64,000 bases of DNA from an uncultured Bradyrhizobium sp. (GCF_947648125.1 NZ_CANSMR010000013.1:124001-188000), one strand, 5' to 3'. Numbered from the stretch's first letter, positions 55,546 to 64,000 are shown. Program-made: numbers and translations. Notes: generated from the sequence alone by a model not told the origin.

Positions 55546-55580
55546 GACGACGGCTCCGGCATCATGCCGGGGCCGTCGTC
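55546..55580 (+). terminator. 15-bp hairpin after L,D-transpeptidase gene
   Basis: GACGACGGCTCCGGC (55546-55560) pairs with GCCGGGGCCGTCGTC (55566-55580), one wobble, loop ATCAT. No T-tract follows, so it may terminate with Rho or protect the 3' end. Confidence 0.6.
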
Positions 55581-55589
55581 GCGTTCATA

Positions 55590-55619
55590 ATCGTTAACGT
55601 CCAGATCGTTAACTTCCAG
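55590..55619. repeat. 15-bp tandem duplication containing GTTAAC
   Basis: ATCGTTAACGTCCAG (55590-55604) is followed at once by ATCGTTAACTTCCAG (55605-55619), one mismatch. It lies 112 bases upstream of the DUF4403 gene. The paired GTTAAC cores could be a binding site repeated on successive turns. Confidence 0.7.
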
Positions 55620-55730
55620 GTGATCTCGGGCGACCGGCCCGCTTCCGCCCCCGAAGCAGCTTGATCCCGCCACACTGGCGCCGTCGTCGGCGGGCCTGTA
55701 CAACCCGTCAAGTTGATTTCATCCGGGGGA

Positions 55731-57302
55731 ATGATGCGTCTACCGATGCATCCAAGAACGATCGCGCTCGGGCTCACGGTGGTGCTGGTCTCGTTCGCGA
55801 TCAGCCTCAAGGCCATGGATTGGCTGGCGCCGAGCGTCACGGTGCAGGCGCCACCGCTGGTGCAGCTGCCGCCGCTGCCGCAGGCGCCGCGGTCCTCGAC
55901 GGTCGTTGCGCAGGTCTCGGTCGCGCTGTCGGCGATCCGCGATGCCGCCGAACGCGGCGCGCCGAAGACCTTCGGCGGCAAGGCCGACAACCCGGTCCAG
56001 CAAATCCTGCAGAATGCCGACATCGGCTGGTCCGCCTCGCGCGGGCCGATCGCAGCCACCGGCGCGCAGGACGTGCTGACGCTGACGACCCCGATCAACG
56101 GCACGCTGAAGGTCACCGGCTCGCTGTCGGCGCAGGCGACCGGCGCGGTCAGCAACGCACTCGGCAGCCTGCTCGGCGGCAATGTCGCCAAGCAGATCGG
56201 CGCCGTGAACATCAAGAACATCAACGCCAATGCCGACATCAAGGGCAGCGTCACGCTGACCGCGCGGCCGAAGCTCGGCGCGTCCTGGCGGATCGAGCCG
56301 AACCTGCAGGCGCAGGTCAATCTCGGCGACACCAGCCTGTCGGCCGCCGGCGTCCGCATCAGCGTGCCGGCCCAGGTCAAGCCGGTCATCGACAAGGCGG
56401 TCGCCGACCAGATTTCCGTGGTCGAGGCGCGGTTGCAGAACAATCCGGTGTTCCAGAACGCCGCCCGCACGCAATGGGCCAAGGCGTGCCGCTCGATCCC
56501 GCTGCAGGGCACCGGCGGCACCGCGTCGATGCCGCCGATGTGGCTCGAGCTGCGGCCGACCCGCGCGATCGCCGCGCAGCCGAAGGTCGATGCGTCCTCG
56601 CTGATCCTGACCATGGGGATCGAGGCCGAGACGCGGATCACGGAGACGCAGACCACGCCGAACTGCCCGTTCCCCGACAAGCTCTCGATCGTGCCGCCGA
56701 TGCCGAGCCAGGTCTCGGTCGGCCTGCCGGTCGACATGTCCTTCACCACGCTGACGCAGCTCGTCGAGGCGCAGTTGAAGGGCAAGACCTTCCCCGAGGA
56801 CGGCTCCGGCCCGGTCGACGTGACCGTCAAGAGCGCGAGCATCGCCGCCTCCGGCGACCGGCTTTTGATCTCGCTTCTGGTGCACGCCAAGGAGAAGAAG
56901 AGCTTCTTCGGCCTCGGCGCCGAGGCGACCGTGCACATCTGGGGCCGGCCGCGGCTGGATCAGGCGGCGCAGACGCTGCGGCTGGCCGACGTCGAGCTGG
57001 CGGTGGAGTCCGAAGCCGCGTTCGGCTTGCTCGGCGCCGCCGCGCGCGCGGCGATCCCGCATCTGCAGCAGGCGCTCGCCGACCGGCTGGTGGTCGACCT
57101 CAAGCCATTCGCGACCAATGCGCAGCGGAAGATCACCGCCGCCATCGCCGACCTGCAGAAGAACGAGGAAGGCATCCGCGTCGACGCCGACGTCAACAGC
57201 ATCCGCCTTGCCGGCATCGCGTTCGATTCGAAGACGCTCCGGGTGATCGTGGAAACCGACGGCACCATCAAGGCCGCCGTCACCGCGCTACCGGCGCTGT
57301 AG
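55731..57302 (+). CDS. DUF4403-family exported protein
   Basis: The 523-residue protein (start MMRLPMHPRT) has an N-terminal hydrophobic anchor or signal (TIALGLTVVLVSFAISLKAM). The rest is beta-rich with DUF4403-like repeats (TFGGKADNPVQQILQNADIG, LTTPINGTLKVTGSLSAQA, VEARLQNNPVFQNAARTQWA). DUF4403 proteins are thought to be tubular lipid-binding-like envelope proteins, but no role is proven. Close ATGs at 55734 and 55746 are alternatives. Confidence 0.82.
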   Translation: MMRLPMHPRTIALGLTVVLVSFAISLKAMDWLAPSVTVQAPPLVQLPPLPQAPRSSTVVAQVSVALSAIRDAAERGAPKTFGGKADNPVQQILQNADIGWSASRGPIAATGAQDVLTLTTPINGTLKVTGSLSAQATGAVSNALGSLLGGNVAKQIGAVNIKNINANADIKGSVTLTARPKLGASWRIEPNLQAQVNLGDTSLSAAGVRISVPAQVKPVIDKAVADQISVVEARLQNNPVFQNAARTQWAKACRSIPLQGTGGTASMPPMWLELRPTRAIAAQPKVDASSLILTMGIEAETRITETQTTPNCPFPDKLSIVPPMPSQVSVGLPVDMSFTTLTQLVEAQLKGKTFPEDGSGPVDVTVKSASIAASGDRLLISLLVHAKEKKSFFGLGAEATVHIWGRPRLDQAAQTLRLADVELAVESEAAFGLLGAAARAAIPHLQQALADRLVVDLKPFATNAQRKITAAIADLQKNEEGIRVDADVNSIRLAGIAFDSKTLRVIVETDGTIKAAVTALPAL

Positions 57303-57437
57303 GGCACAGATCCCGGCGTTCCATCCGCCGCGCGGCATACGCATGCCCAAAAAGTCGTCTTTGCGACAGGTTGCCGCACCGGATAGAAGGTGCCTCGTGG
57401 AAGCAACCTCGAACGAAAAATCAGGGAGAGAAACACG

Positions 57438-58652
57438 ATGAAATCGCTCTTGGCCGCAGCAGCGGCCGGCCTCGCGCTTGCGGTCTCCGGCACCGCGGCG
57501 AACGCCCAGATCTCCGACGACGTCGTCAAGCTCGGCGTGCTCACCGACATGTCGAGCCTCTATGCGGACGCCACCGGCAAGGGCTCGGTCGCCGCGGTCG
57601 AGATGGCGGTCGCAGATTACGGCGGCAAGGTGAAGGGCAAACCGATCCAGGTCGTCGTGGCCGATCATCAGAACAAGCCCGACGTCGGCGTCAGCATCGC
57701 GCGCAACTGGTACGATAACGAGAAGGTCGATGCGATCCTCGACGTGCCGACCTCGTCGGTCGCGCTGCCGATCTCGGCGCTGACGCGCGAGAAGAACAAG
57801 ATCCACATCAACTCCGGCGGCGGCTCCTCCGATATCACCGGCAGCGCCTGCTCGCCCAACACCGTGCACTGGACCTACGACACCTACGCGCTGTCGAACG
57901 TCGCCGGCAAGGCGATGGTCAAGCGCGGCGAGGACACCTGGTTCTTCGTCACTGCCGACTACGCCTTCGGCATGGCGCTGCAGCGCGACGCCGCCAACGT
58001 CGTCAAGGAGACCGGCGGCAAGGTGCTCGGCGAGGTGCGCCACCCGCTCAACTCGTCGGACTTCTCGTCGTTCCTGCTGCAGGCGCAGGCCTCCAAGGCC
58101 AAGGTCGTGGCGCTGGCGGATGCCGGCGGCGACACCACCACCGCGCTGAAGCAGGCCGCCGAGTTCGGCCTGGCCCAGGGCGGCCAGAAGCTGATCGCGC
58201 TGCTGATGGAAATCACCGACACCCATGCACTGGGGCTGAAGGCGACGCAGGGCCTGATCGTCACCGACGCCTTCTACTGGGACATGAACGACGAGACCCG
58301 CGCCTTCTCGAAGCGCTTCAACGAGAAGGTCGGCCACATGCCGACCATGATCCAGGCCGGCCTCTACTCGGCGACCATGCATTACCTGAAGGCGATCGAG
58401 GCGATCGGCACCGACGAGGCGCCGAAGGTGATGGAGCAGATGCGCAAGACGCCGGTCAACGACTTCTTCGCCAAGAACGGCCATATCCGGATCGACGGCC
58501 GCATGGTGCACGACATGTACCTGTTCGAGACCAAGAAGCCCGAGGAATCCAAGGGCGAGTGGGATCTCTACAAGCTGATCGCCACGGTGCCCGGCGACGA
58601 AGCCTTCCGTCCGCTCGACAAGGGCGGTTGCCCGCTGGTGAAGTCGAACTGA
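57438..58652 (+). CDS. ABC transporter substrate-binding protein, branched-chain amino-acid (LivJ) type
   Basis: The 404-residue protein has a signal peptide (MKSLLAAAAAGLALAVSGTA) and a type I periplasmic-binding fold: VKLGVLTDMSSLYADATGKG, VVVADHQNKPDVGVSIARNW, DAILDVPTSSVALPISAL. Family members bind amino acids, amides, urea or aromatic acids. No permease or ATPase genes follow, so it is an orphan binding protein, a common Bradyrhizobium pattern. A rho-independent terminator lies downstream. Confidence 0.92.
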   Translation: MKSLLAAAAAGLALAVSGTAANAQISDDVVKLGVLTDMSSLYADATGKGSVAAVEMAVADYGGKVKGKPIQVVVADHQNKPDVGVSIARNWYDNEKVDAILDVPTSSVALPISALTREKNKIHINSGGGSSDITGSACSPNTVHWTYDTYALSNVAGKAMVKRGEDTWFFVTADYAFGMALQRDAANVVKETGGKVLGEVRHPLNSSDFSSFLLQAQASKAKVVALADAGGDTTTALKQAAEFGLAQGGQKLIALLMEITDTHALGLKATQGLIVTDAFYWDMNDETRAFSKRFNEKVGHMPTMIQAGLYSATMHYLKAIEAIGTDEAPKVMEQMRKTPVNDFFAKNGHIRIDGRMVHDMYLFETKKPEESKGEWDLYKLIATVPGDEAFRPLDKGGCPLVKSN

Positions 58653-58710
58653 CGAGCACGCCGCTGCGGGCGGCCATGCCGCCCGCATGCGTGCCCGATC
58701 ACAGCCAATG

Positions 58711-58744
58711 AAAATGCGCCCGGCCGGCACCGGGCGCATTTTTC
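58711..58744 (+). terminator. Rho-independent terminator
   Basis: AATGCGCCCGG and CCGGGCGCATT form an 11-bp stem with a CCGGCA loop, directly followed by a T-run. It lies 58 bases after the binding-protein gene. Confidence 0.9.
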
Positions 58745-58785
58745 TTTCCGCGGCAGGTCCGGGTGATCGCCCGCGTCAGGCGGCG

Positions 58786-58938
58786 CTAATCGCCGTTCGC
58801 ACCGGGGATCATCCAGGTCGAATACGTCTGCCAGACGCCGTCGCCGAGATTGCGTTGATAGGCGATGAAGTCGGCATGGTCGCCGTGCACGAGCTCATAG
58901 CGATAGTACCTTGAGAGGTCGTCGATCTGCTTGGTCAT
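58786..58938 (-). CDS. 50-residue aromatic-rich small protein
   Basis: GGAGAT precedes the ATG at 58938. The frame encodes 50 residues starting MTKQIDDLSRYYRYELVHGD and containing DFIAYQRNLGDGVWQTYSTW, then MIPGANGD and stop. It is rich in Tyr and Trp and has no export signal. No family is assigned. The composition and ribosome-binding site make it more credible than a random frame. Confidence 0.55.
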   Translation of the reverse strand: MTKQIDDLSRYYRYELVHGDHADFIAYQRNLGDGVWQTYSTWMIPGANGD

Positions 58939-59097
58939 GGAACATCTCCGTCATAAGGGAAAGCCACTGTTATTCGACGTAGTCGAGGCAGGCTCACGGT
59001 CAATAGCATGATGATGATCATTCAATCACAGACGCGAGAGCCGGTCCGCCCCGTCGAGGATGCGGGTCGATCGACCCGCATCCTGTTTGCTCGGGTC

Positions 59098-59400
59098 TCA
59101 GCGCCGGGCACGGTATGAGCGGTGGTGCGGCATCTGAGCGATGCCGATGCCGCTCTCCTGCGCCTGAAGCGCCTGCAACACCGCCGGCGGCTCCAGCACG
59201 AGTTTGGCCGCCGGGGTCGGCGCGCCGTTGTTGAGCACGTCGCGATACGGATACAGCGCCTGGTAGGCGGCCGGTTCGGAGATCGCGGCCTGGGCCGAGG
59301 CCGCGGTCGCCGTGACGGCCGACAGCGCCGCAACCAGCGCGATGGTTTTCAACGTCCTGGTTCTGAATGTCCTGGCGAGATGGGAAATCCTGGTAGCCAT
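59098..59400 (-). CDS. Small secreted protein, function unknown
   Basis: The 100-residue product has a long basic N-region (MATRISHLARTFRTRTLKTI) and a hydrophobic core ending near ATAASAQA, a signal-peptidase site. The mature part contains EPAAYQALYPYRDVLNNGAP and PPAVLQALQAQESGIGIAQM. No motif is recognised. The upstream 200 bases look like promoter DNA with lower GC. Confidence 0.72.
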   Translation of the reverse strand: MATRISHLARTFRTRTLKTIALVAALSAVTATAASAQAAISEPAAYQALYPYRDVLNNGAPTPAAKLVLEPPAVLQALQAQESGIGIAQMPHHRSYRARR

Positions 59401-59616
59401 GGTAACGCTCCCGCGATTTACATCGCATACGATTAATTCGTTCCCGCCTGATAAAGGCATGGCACGACCGGGCTTCAAGTATCCCGATTTAATCGGATGC
59501 GATTTATTCGGACGCGGGGCTTCAAATATCCGTGTGATCCGGGTGATCTTGCGCGGCTTGCAGGACAGGTCTGATCGCGCGGCACGGCTGCAGCGTCGGC
59601 GACGCTCGCAAGTGCT

Positions 59617-60294
59617 TCAGCCGCGTTCCTTGGGCACCTCCCCGAACACCGTCTCGTCAACGAGGCGCCAGTACGCCTCGACGACCTTCGGGTCCGCGGA
59701 CGACAGTCCGCCCGTGACCTGCATTTCCGGCCCAAACTCGGAAAGCGTCGCGGTCAGGCTGACCATCATGTAGTGAAAAAGCATGGGGTCGACGGCGGGG
59801 AGCAAACCCTGCTTCTGAACCGCGATGATCTGCGGCAGCAATCGCTCCAGCAGCGGAGCCAGGATCGCTTCCGCCACCCATTTCAGCCGCGGATTGTTTG
59901 TCAGCGTCTCCTGCCGCATGAAGCGGTGAAATTCAGGAAATGCGACCGTGTACCGGAACAGTGTCGTGTATTCCTGGCGAAGCCGCTGCAGCGGCGACAA
60001 ATCGGATGTCTCGGGCGCGGAAATATCCCAGCCGGCGCGAATCTGGGCGAAGGCGTGCTCCGCTGCGGCCCGCCACAGGATGTCCTTGCTGCGATAGTGA
60101 TAAGTGATCAGCGGATGCTGCAGGCCGAGCCGATCGGCGATGGCACGAATGCTTGCGGCTTCGAACCCGCGTTCGGCGAATTCGGCGATGGCTGCATCGA
60201 GGATCGAGGCTCGGGTCTCGATCGAACGTTGTTGTTCGGCTCGCTGCCGCGGGCGGCCGCGACGCGCAGCCGCCGGGCTCGCTTTCTTCGTCAT
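59617..60294 (-). CDS. TetR-family regulator of the CocE/enoyl-CoA hydratase operon
   Basis: The 225-residue protein has a basic N-terminus (AAARRGRPRQRAEQQ), the TetR helix-turn-helix (ILDAAIAEFAERGFEAASIR then AIADRLGLQHPLITYHYRSK) and a helical ligand domain. It is the last gene of a three-gene run and probably acts at the palindrome at 63042-63059. The start MTKKASP is chosen; a start at 60312 would add six residues. Confidence 0.88.
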   Translation of the reverse strand: MTKKASPAAARRGRPRQRAEQQRSIETRASILDAAIAEFAERGFEAASIRAIADRLGLQHPLITYHYRSKDILWRAAAEHAFAQIRAGWDISAPETSDLSPLQRLRQEYTTLFRYTVAFPEFHRFMRQETLTNNPRLKWVAEAILAPLLERLLPQIIAVQKQGLLPAVDPMLFHYMMVSLTATLSEFGPEMQVTGGLSSADPKVVEAYWRLVDETVFGEVPKERG

Positions 60295-60389
60295 GCGGCC
60301 TTGGCCTAACATGGTTTGCGGCCCAACGTCACGCGACGTGTCCTCGAGCCCATCGCCAGCAGCCGTGCCGTCCTTGTTGCGCAGGCGGT

Positions 60390-61178
60390 CTATTTGCCTT
60401 CGAACACCAGCGGCGGCGGCTCGATGTCCTTGTCGAAGGCCGCGGCGGTGTTGACAAAGCCGCGCTGGGCGTCGGGGCCGTCGTAGAGCTCCATCGCGAC
60501 ATCGAGCATCACGAGGTCCGCGGCGGCGACGCCGCCGCTTGACCACGCCTTGAGCAGGGTGCGCGTCGCGGCATATGATCTGGTCGGCCCTGTCGCGAGC
60601 TGCCGTGCCAATGCAGTCGCCGTCGCCGTCAACGCACTTTCGGGCACCACATGGGTGGCAATTCCGAGCGTGCCCGCTTCGGCTCCGGAGATCGGCTCGC
60701 CGAGCATCGCAAATCGCGATGCACGCGCCCGCCCGGCGCGCTCGGCGATGCGCTGCAACGCGCCGGCGATCGGCAGCATCGCCGTCGTGACCTCGACACA
60801 ACGGAAGGTCGCGTTATCGGCTGCAACGAGGAAATCGCACGCCAATGCGAGCTCAAAGCCGCCGCCGAAGGCTATCCCCTGCACCACCGCGACCGTCGGG
60901 ATCTTCAGCATCTCGATGGCGCGATAGGCGATGTTCACGTCGGCAACGAACGTCCTGAACCAGTTGACGTCCTTGCCCGGCCATTCGCGCACTTCGCCGC
61001 CGAAGCTGAAATGCGGCCCTTCGGCGCGAATGACGAGCACGCGAATGTCGCTTTGACTGGCTTCACGCACCGCCGCGCGCAGGTTCTCCGCGAAACGTGC
61101 GTCGAGGCGGTTGAATGGCGGATTGGCGAGGACAATGTTGCCGATGGCGCCGTCTCGTTCAAATCGGATCGTCTTCAT
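60390..61178 (-). CDS. Enoyl-CoA hydratase/isomerase family protein
   Basis: The 262-residue crotonase-fold protein has NPPFNRLDARFAENLRAAV, an oxyanion-hole segment GPHFSFGGEVREW, and VQGIAFGGGFELALACDFLV. The usual Glu pair of hydratases is not obvious near TAMLPIAGALQRIAERAG, so it may be an isomerase, hydrolase or other crotonase. It begins 25 bases after the CocE gene, implying coupled expression. Substrate unknown. Confidence 0.88.
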   Translation of the reverse strand: MKTIRFERDGAIGNIVLANPPFNRLDARFAENLRAAVREASQSDIRVLVIRAEGPHFSFGGEVREWPGKDVNWFRTFVADVNIAYRAIEMLKIPTVAVVQGIAFGGGFELALACDFLVAADNATFRCVEVTTAMLPIAGALQRIAERAGRARASRFAMLGEPISGAEAGTLGIATHVVPESALTATATALARQLATGPTRSYAATRTLLKAWSSGGVAAADLVMLDVAMELYDGPDAQRGFVNTAAAFDKDIEPPPLVFEGK

Positions 61179-61203
61179 GGTCGCGTTCTCCTTCTGGGAG
61201 GCC

Positions 61204-62949
61204 TTAGGCCGGACGCCGGTCGGCGGGCTCGGGAATGATCGGCAGCAGCAGATGGGACGGCCGCTCCGCATCCCGATAGACCTTGTGGGTGACGGTCCGG
61301 CTGCTGCACACGTGGTACGGGATGTACTCGACGTTGGTCATGGCTCCCGTGCCGGTCGGGACGTCCATCGACGTGATGTCGAGGCAGATGCGATGGCCCG
61401 CCTTGAACTGGTTCGCGGTGGCGAGGATCTGGATCTGGTATTCGACCACGTCTCCCGGCTTCACGGGCGCGATCGCATCCTGTGTCAGTTTGTGGAAAGG
61501 CTCCCAGGGTTTCGAGCGCTGCTCGTCGAGCGCGCGATAGGACGCCTTCAACCAACCCCGCGTCAGCTCGCGCTCCGGCAATGTCGACGGAACGTCGCGC
61601 TCACCCTCGCGCGCAGTGCGCACCGACACGTCGGGCCCGACGTCCTTGAGCGCGATGATCCAGTTGGTGTCGTCCTGGTCGATCGCAGCATACAGCGTCA
61701 GCGTGATCGGGCCGGCGACGGTGACGTCGTGCGGCAAGGGCTCGGTCATGTAGCGCAGCCGCTCGACCTTGGTCGTCCGCGTCACCGGCATCTGCGTGAA
61801 GACATCGGGCTCGCGCGCCGAAGCGCCGACCTCCGCGGCCGGCCGCGGCGGCTCGGTCGACAGCGTCTCCCAATGCGAGAGATAGTATTTGGTCCACTGC
61901 GTCTCCGGCAGCGGCCAATTCGTGCCGGTCCGCCACTCGTTGGCGCCCATCAGCCAATAGCGCACCGGTGGCTCGTTCATGATGCCGGTGTCGTGCCCCT
62001 TCAGCCAGTGATCGTACCAGCGGATGATTTCATCGTGGTGCTGATGGAACGGCCGCTCGAGATGCGCCGGCCCGGTGAACAGCAGCTTCTTCGGCGCATC
62101 GACGTTCTGGAAATAGTGTTGGGCGCCAAGCCAATGCAGCTTGTAGGTATACGCATAGGCGCCCGAGCCCGTGTAGAACGGAATCTTGATCTTCCGGAAA
62201 GTCTCTTCCGCACGCTCGACGGTGCCGTCCGCCTCCCAGGGATGCGTCATCATGAGATACATGATGAAGGTGCGCTGTCCCTTCTGGGTCAGGATGTTGT
62301 AGAGGTTGATGTACTGCTTGAAGTCCGGGTTGCGCATGGCCCGACGCCAGAGCTCTTCCTCGGCGGGCGGCAGCTCGGCGGGGCGGTCGCGCGATTCATG
62401 GACGGTGCTGAAAACGTCGAGCAGATAAGGGAAGCTGTGCAGCACGCCGCCGGGATTGAAGTCGCGGAATCCGAACATGCCGCCATAGGCGCTGCACGCG
62501 TCATAGGGGAAGATGGCCTTCAGCGCAGGATGCCCCTGCGCGGCCGCGCGCCATTGCTCGCCGGCAAATCCCGAGATTCCGACCATCCCGACCTTGCCGT
62601 CGGACCATGGTTGCTGCGTGATCCATTCGATCAGGTCGTAATGGTCGGTGTCCTCGTGGCCGTAATGCCCTTCCGACTTGGCCGAGCCGCGCGGCTGCGC
62701 GATCACGTGGACGTAGCCATTGGCGATGAAGCGACGCGTATCGCCCGCCTCGATCGGACCGAACCACAACGGCGCGTGAGCCGGTTGCGGCGGCAAGACG
62801 TCCGCGATGTCGGGGCCCTGGATGTCCTTGTTGTGCAGCGCTGAGGCGTACAGCACGGGGTATCTGCCGGCTGCGTCCGGACGGTAGACGTCGACCGCAA
62901 GGCGGGTCCCGTCCCTCATGGCGACGCTGATGTCGCGTTCCTCGATCAT
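61204..62949 (-). CDS. CocE/NonD-family hydrolase
   Basis: The 581-residue protein starts MIEERDISVAMRDGTRLAVD, the typical opening of CocE/X-prolyl peptidase-like enzymes. The nucleophile elbow is VGMVGISGFAGEQW (Ser), with an alpha/beta hydrolase core and a C-terminal jelly-roll (PXPP_C) domain (VTVAGPITLTLYAAIDQDDT). Such enzymes hydrolyse esters, amides or lactams. Downstream enoyl-CoA hydratase suggests the released acid is activated and degraded; that is inference. Confidence 0.9.
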   Translation of the reverse strand: MIEERDISVAMRDGTRLAVDVYRPDAAGRYPVLYASALHNKDIQGPDIADVLPPQPAHAPLWFGPIEAGDTRRFIANGYVHVIAQPRGSAKSEGHYGHEDTDHYDLIEWITQQPWSDGKVGMVGISGFAGEQWRAAAQGHPALKAIFPYDACSAYGGMFGFRDFNPGGVLHSFPYLLDVFSTVHESRDRPAELPPAEEELWRRAMRNPDFKQYINLYNILTQKGQRTFIMYLMMTHPWEADGTVERAEETFRKIKIPFYTGSGAYAYTYKLHWLGAQHYFQNVDAPKKLLFTGPAHLERPFHQHHDEIIRWYDHWLKGHDTGIMNEPPVRYWLMGANEWRTGTNWPLPETQWTKYYLSHWETLSTEPPRPAAEVGASAREPDVFTQMPVTRTTKVERLRYMTEPLPHDVTVAGPITLTLYAAIDQDDTNWIIALKDVGPDVSVRTAREGERDVPSTLPERELTRGWLKASYRALDEQRSKPWEPFHKLTQDAIAPVKPGDVVEYQIQILATANQFKAGHRICLDITSMDVPTGTGAMTNVEYIPYHVCSSRTVTHKVYRDAERPSHLLLPIIPEPADRRPA

Positions 62950-63041
62950 CGTTTCATCCCGGTGTTCGCGACCATTTTCGGTCGATGGCCCGTGGCGGTG
63001 GAGGCACTCTGCCCGCCCGGTCGAACGCACCATGGCATAAA

Positions 63042-63059
63042 ACTTTACTATCGTAAAGT
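63042..63059. promoter_or_regulatory. Inverted repeat, likely TetR operator between cocE-type and hlyD-type genes
   Basis: ACTTTAC and GTAAAGT are perfect 7-base arms around TATC, in AT-rich DNA with TATAAT at 63059-63064. It lies 93 bases upstream of the hydrolase gene. The 397-base gap (62950-63346) holds no supported gene. A weaker ATGAC-N7-GTCAT repeat lies at 63310-63326, near the hlyD start. Confidence 0.7.
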
Positions 63060-63346
63060 ATAATTATCATACCCTCGGAACACGACGGAACGGCTCGATA
63101 TTCCTCGGCAGTTCCGAAATCCCGGGATGATCGTGGTGGCGGGCGCGGCTGGAGGGTTCGATGCGCCCACCATCTCCATCCGAGACGGACGCCATACCGT
63201 GCGCCACGCGCCCGCGTCGGCAGCAGCGGATGCGGTTGCTCCGGTCAAATTCGAGCCGGATCGGACAGGCTGGCGAGGTTGGCAGGATTTAACATCCACG
63301 CCATAGTGAATGACTATCCTGGTCATGAGCCAATGTGGGGTCAGCT

Positions 63347-64000
63347 ATGGACGTGTCACCTTCTGGTAGCGAGAGCCGAAGCACGTCGGAGCCACCACAA
63401 GCAGCGCGCCAGGACAATGCGCACGCCGCGACGCGCATGCCGGCGATCATCGTCGGCGTCGTTGCCGCCATCATCGTTGCGCTGTCGATCTATTATCTGC
63501 TGCGGCCCGAGCCGCTGCTCGTGCAGGGCGAGGTCGATGCGACGCGGCTCGATATCGCCGCGCGCGTCGACGGACGCGTCAAGAGCATTCCGGTCGAGCG
63601 AGGTCAGAACGTGGCGGCAGGCGCCGTCCTGGTGAGGATCGACAATCCGGAAACGCTTGCAAAGCAAGACCAGATGCGCGCCGCCAAGGCCGTTGCGGAT
63701 GCGCAACTCGCCAACGTCATGGTTGGAACGCGGGTCGAAACCATCGCCGCGCGGAAGGCGGAGATGGAACGCGCGGAGGCCGCGCAGGTGCTGGCGCAGA
63801 AGACCTTCGATCGCGCCAAGACACTGACCGAGCAAGGCAACGCGCCGCAGGCGCGTCTCGACCAGACCACCGATGCGCTGCACGAGGCCGAGCGCGGGCT
63901 CGATCAGGCGAAATCGGCCTATGAGCAGGCGGTCAACGGCTACACCAAGGAAGAACGCGCGATCGCGAAAGCCAATGTCGAGAAGGCCGAAGCCGACATT
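63347..64000 (+). CDS. HlyD-family secretion adaptor, 3' end outside the window
   Basis: The frame is open from ATG 63347 to the window end (218 codons). It has a short cytoplasmic N-terminus, one membrane helix (AIIVGVVAAIIVALSIYYLL), a barrel start (LLVQGEVDATRLDIAARVDG), a lipoyl half (VKSIPVERGQNVAAGAVLVR) and a long coiled coil (KAEMERAEAAQVLAQKTFDR). This is the EmrA/YbhG-like adaptor layout. An ABC or MFS partner is expected beyond 64000. It may share the operator at 63042-63059 with the divergent hydrolase operon. Confidence 0.9.
   Translation, partial: MDVSPSGSESRSTSEPPQAARQDNAHAATRMPAIIVGVVAAIIVALSIYYLLRPEPLLVQGEVDATRLDIAARVDGRVKSIPVERGQNVAAGAVLVRIDNPETLAKQDQMRAAKAVADAQLANVMVGTRVETIAARKAEMERAEAAQVLAQKTFDRAKTLTEQGNAPQARLDQTTDALHEAERGLDQAKSAYEQAVNGYTKEERAIAKANVEKAEADI

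Noticed and set aside
63048-63326. 92-codon minus-strand frame in the cocE-hlyD gap
   Set aside because: It spans the operator palindrome and lacks a ribosome-binding site; the composition is not protein-like.
1-64000. tRNA, rRNA, CRISPR-Cas, prophage or insertion-sequence genes
   Set aside because: No cloverleaf with a TTCGAATCC-type arm, rRNA core, cas motif or transposase was found by eye on either strand.

Overview
The window is chromosomal DNA of a high-GC alphaproteobacterium, most likely Bradyrhizobium or a close relative in the Nitrobacteraceae. The evidence is the dcw (division and cell wall) gene order, an alphaproteobacterial RNase P RNA, several small secreted or cytosolic proteins typical of that group, and dispersed palindromic repeats of the kind common in Bradyrhizobium intergenic DNA. 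I see no tRNA, rRNA, CRISPR array, transposase or prophage gene.

Layout. (1) 0.2-9.0 kb, minus strand: dcw cluster rsmH-ftsL-ftsI-murE-murF-mraY-murD with short or overlapping junctions. mraZ is absent from its usual place upstream of rsmH, and palindromic repeats sit between murE and ftsI and after murD. (2) 9.5-15.2 kb: a peptidoglycan amidase, a small secreted protein, an ECF42-type sigma factor with its YCII/DGPF partner, a single-PAS protein, a LysR regulator and rnpB. (3) 15.3-20.9 kb: GntP-type permease plus patatin, a stand-alone sigma-70 region 1.1 protein, an unknown basic protein, an alpha/beta hydrolase and a TauE/SafE exporter. (4) 21-29.6 kb: an ABC exporter with a possible leader peptide, an emrAB-type pump with divergent TetR and a clear operator, a LuxR-type regulator with a hairpin over its ribosome-binding site, and a GNAT enzyme. 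(5) 29.7-35 kb: a Baeyer-Villiger monooxygenase fused to an HSL-type esterase, then a TetR-controlled set DUF4267-DoxX-SDR with tandem operators. (6) 35-44.4 kb: envelope and secreted proteins (extensin-like lipoprotein, two divergent DUF2147-type paralogues, a frameshifted small secreted gene, an IspZ-like protein, a FecR-domain protein) and a membrane AraC regulator. (7) 44.4-51 kb: a lipid neighbourhood with Nudix hydrolase, phosphatidylserine decarboxylase, class III aminotransferase, Mpo1/DUF962-like membrane protein, phosphatidylethanolamine methyltransferase-like enzyme and GT4 glycosyltransferase. (8) 51-59.4 kb: TAXI-type binding protein, TauE/SafE exporter, acyltransferase 3, L,D-transpeptidase, DUF4403 protein, a branched-chain amino-acid type binding protein and two small proteins. 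(9) 59.6-64 kb: a TetR/enoyl-CoA hydratase/CocE hydrolase operon and a divergent HlyD-type protein cut by the window end.

Much of the window serves the envelope: peptidoglycan precursor synthesis and septal synthesis (dcw), remodelling (amidase, L,D-transpeptidase, extensin-like protein), and phospholipid head-group chemistry (psd with a PmtA-like enzyme). The accessory parts are small regulator-plus-efflux or regulator-plus-catabolism units whose operators can be read directly as palindromes. The most unusual items are the oxygenase-esterase fusion with an altered fingerprint residue, the lipid neighbourhood with overlapping divergent start codons, the isolated sigma 1.1 domain, and several very short genes with good ribosome-binding sites.
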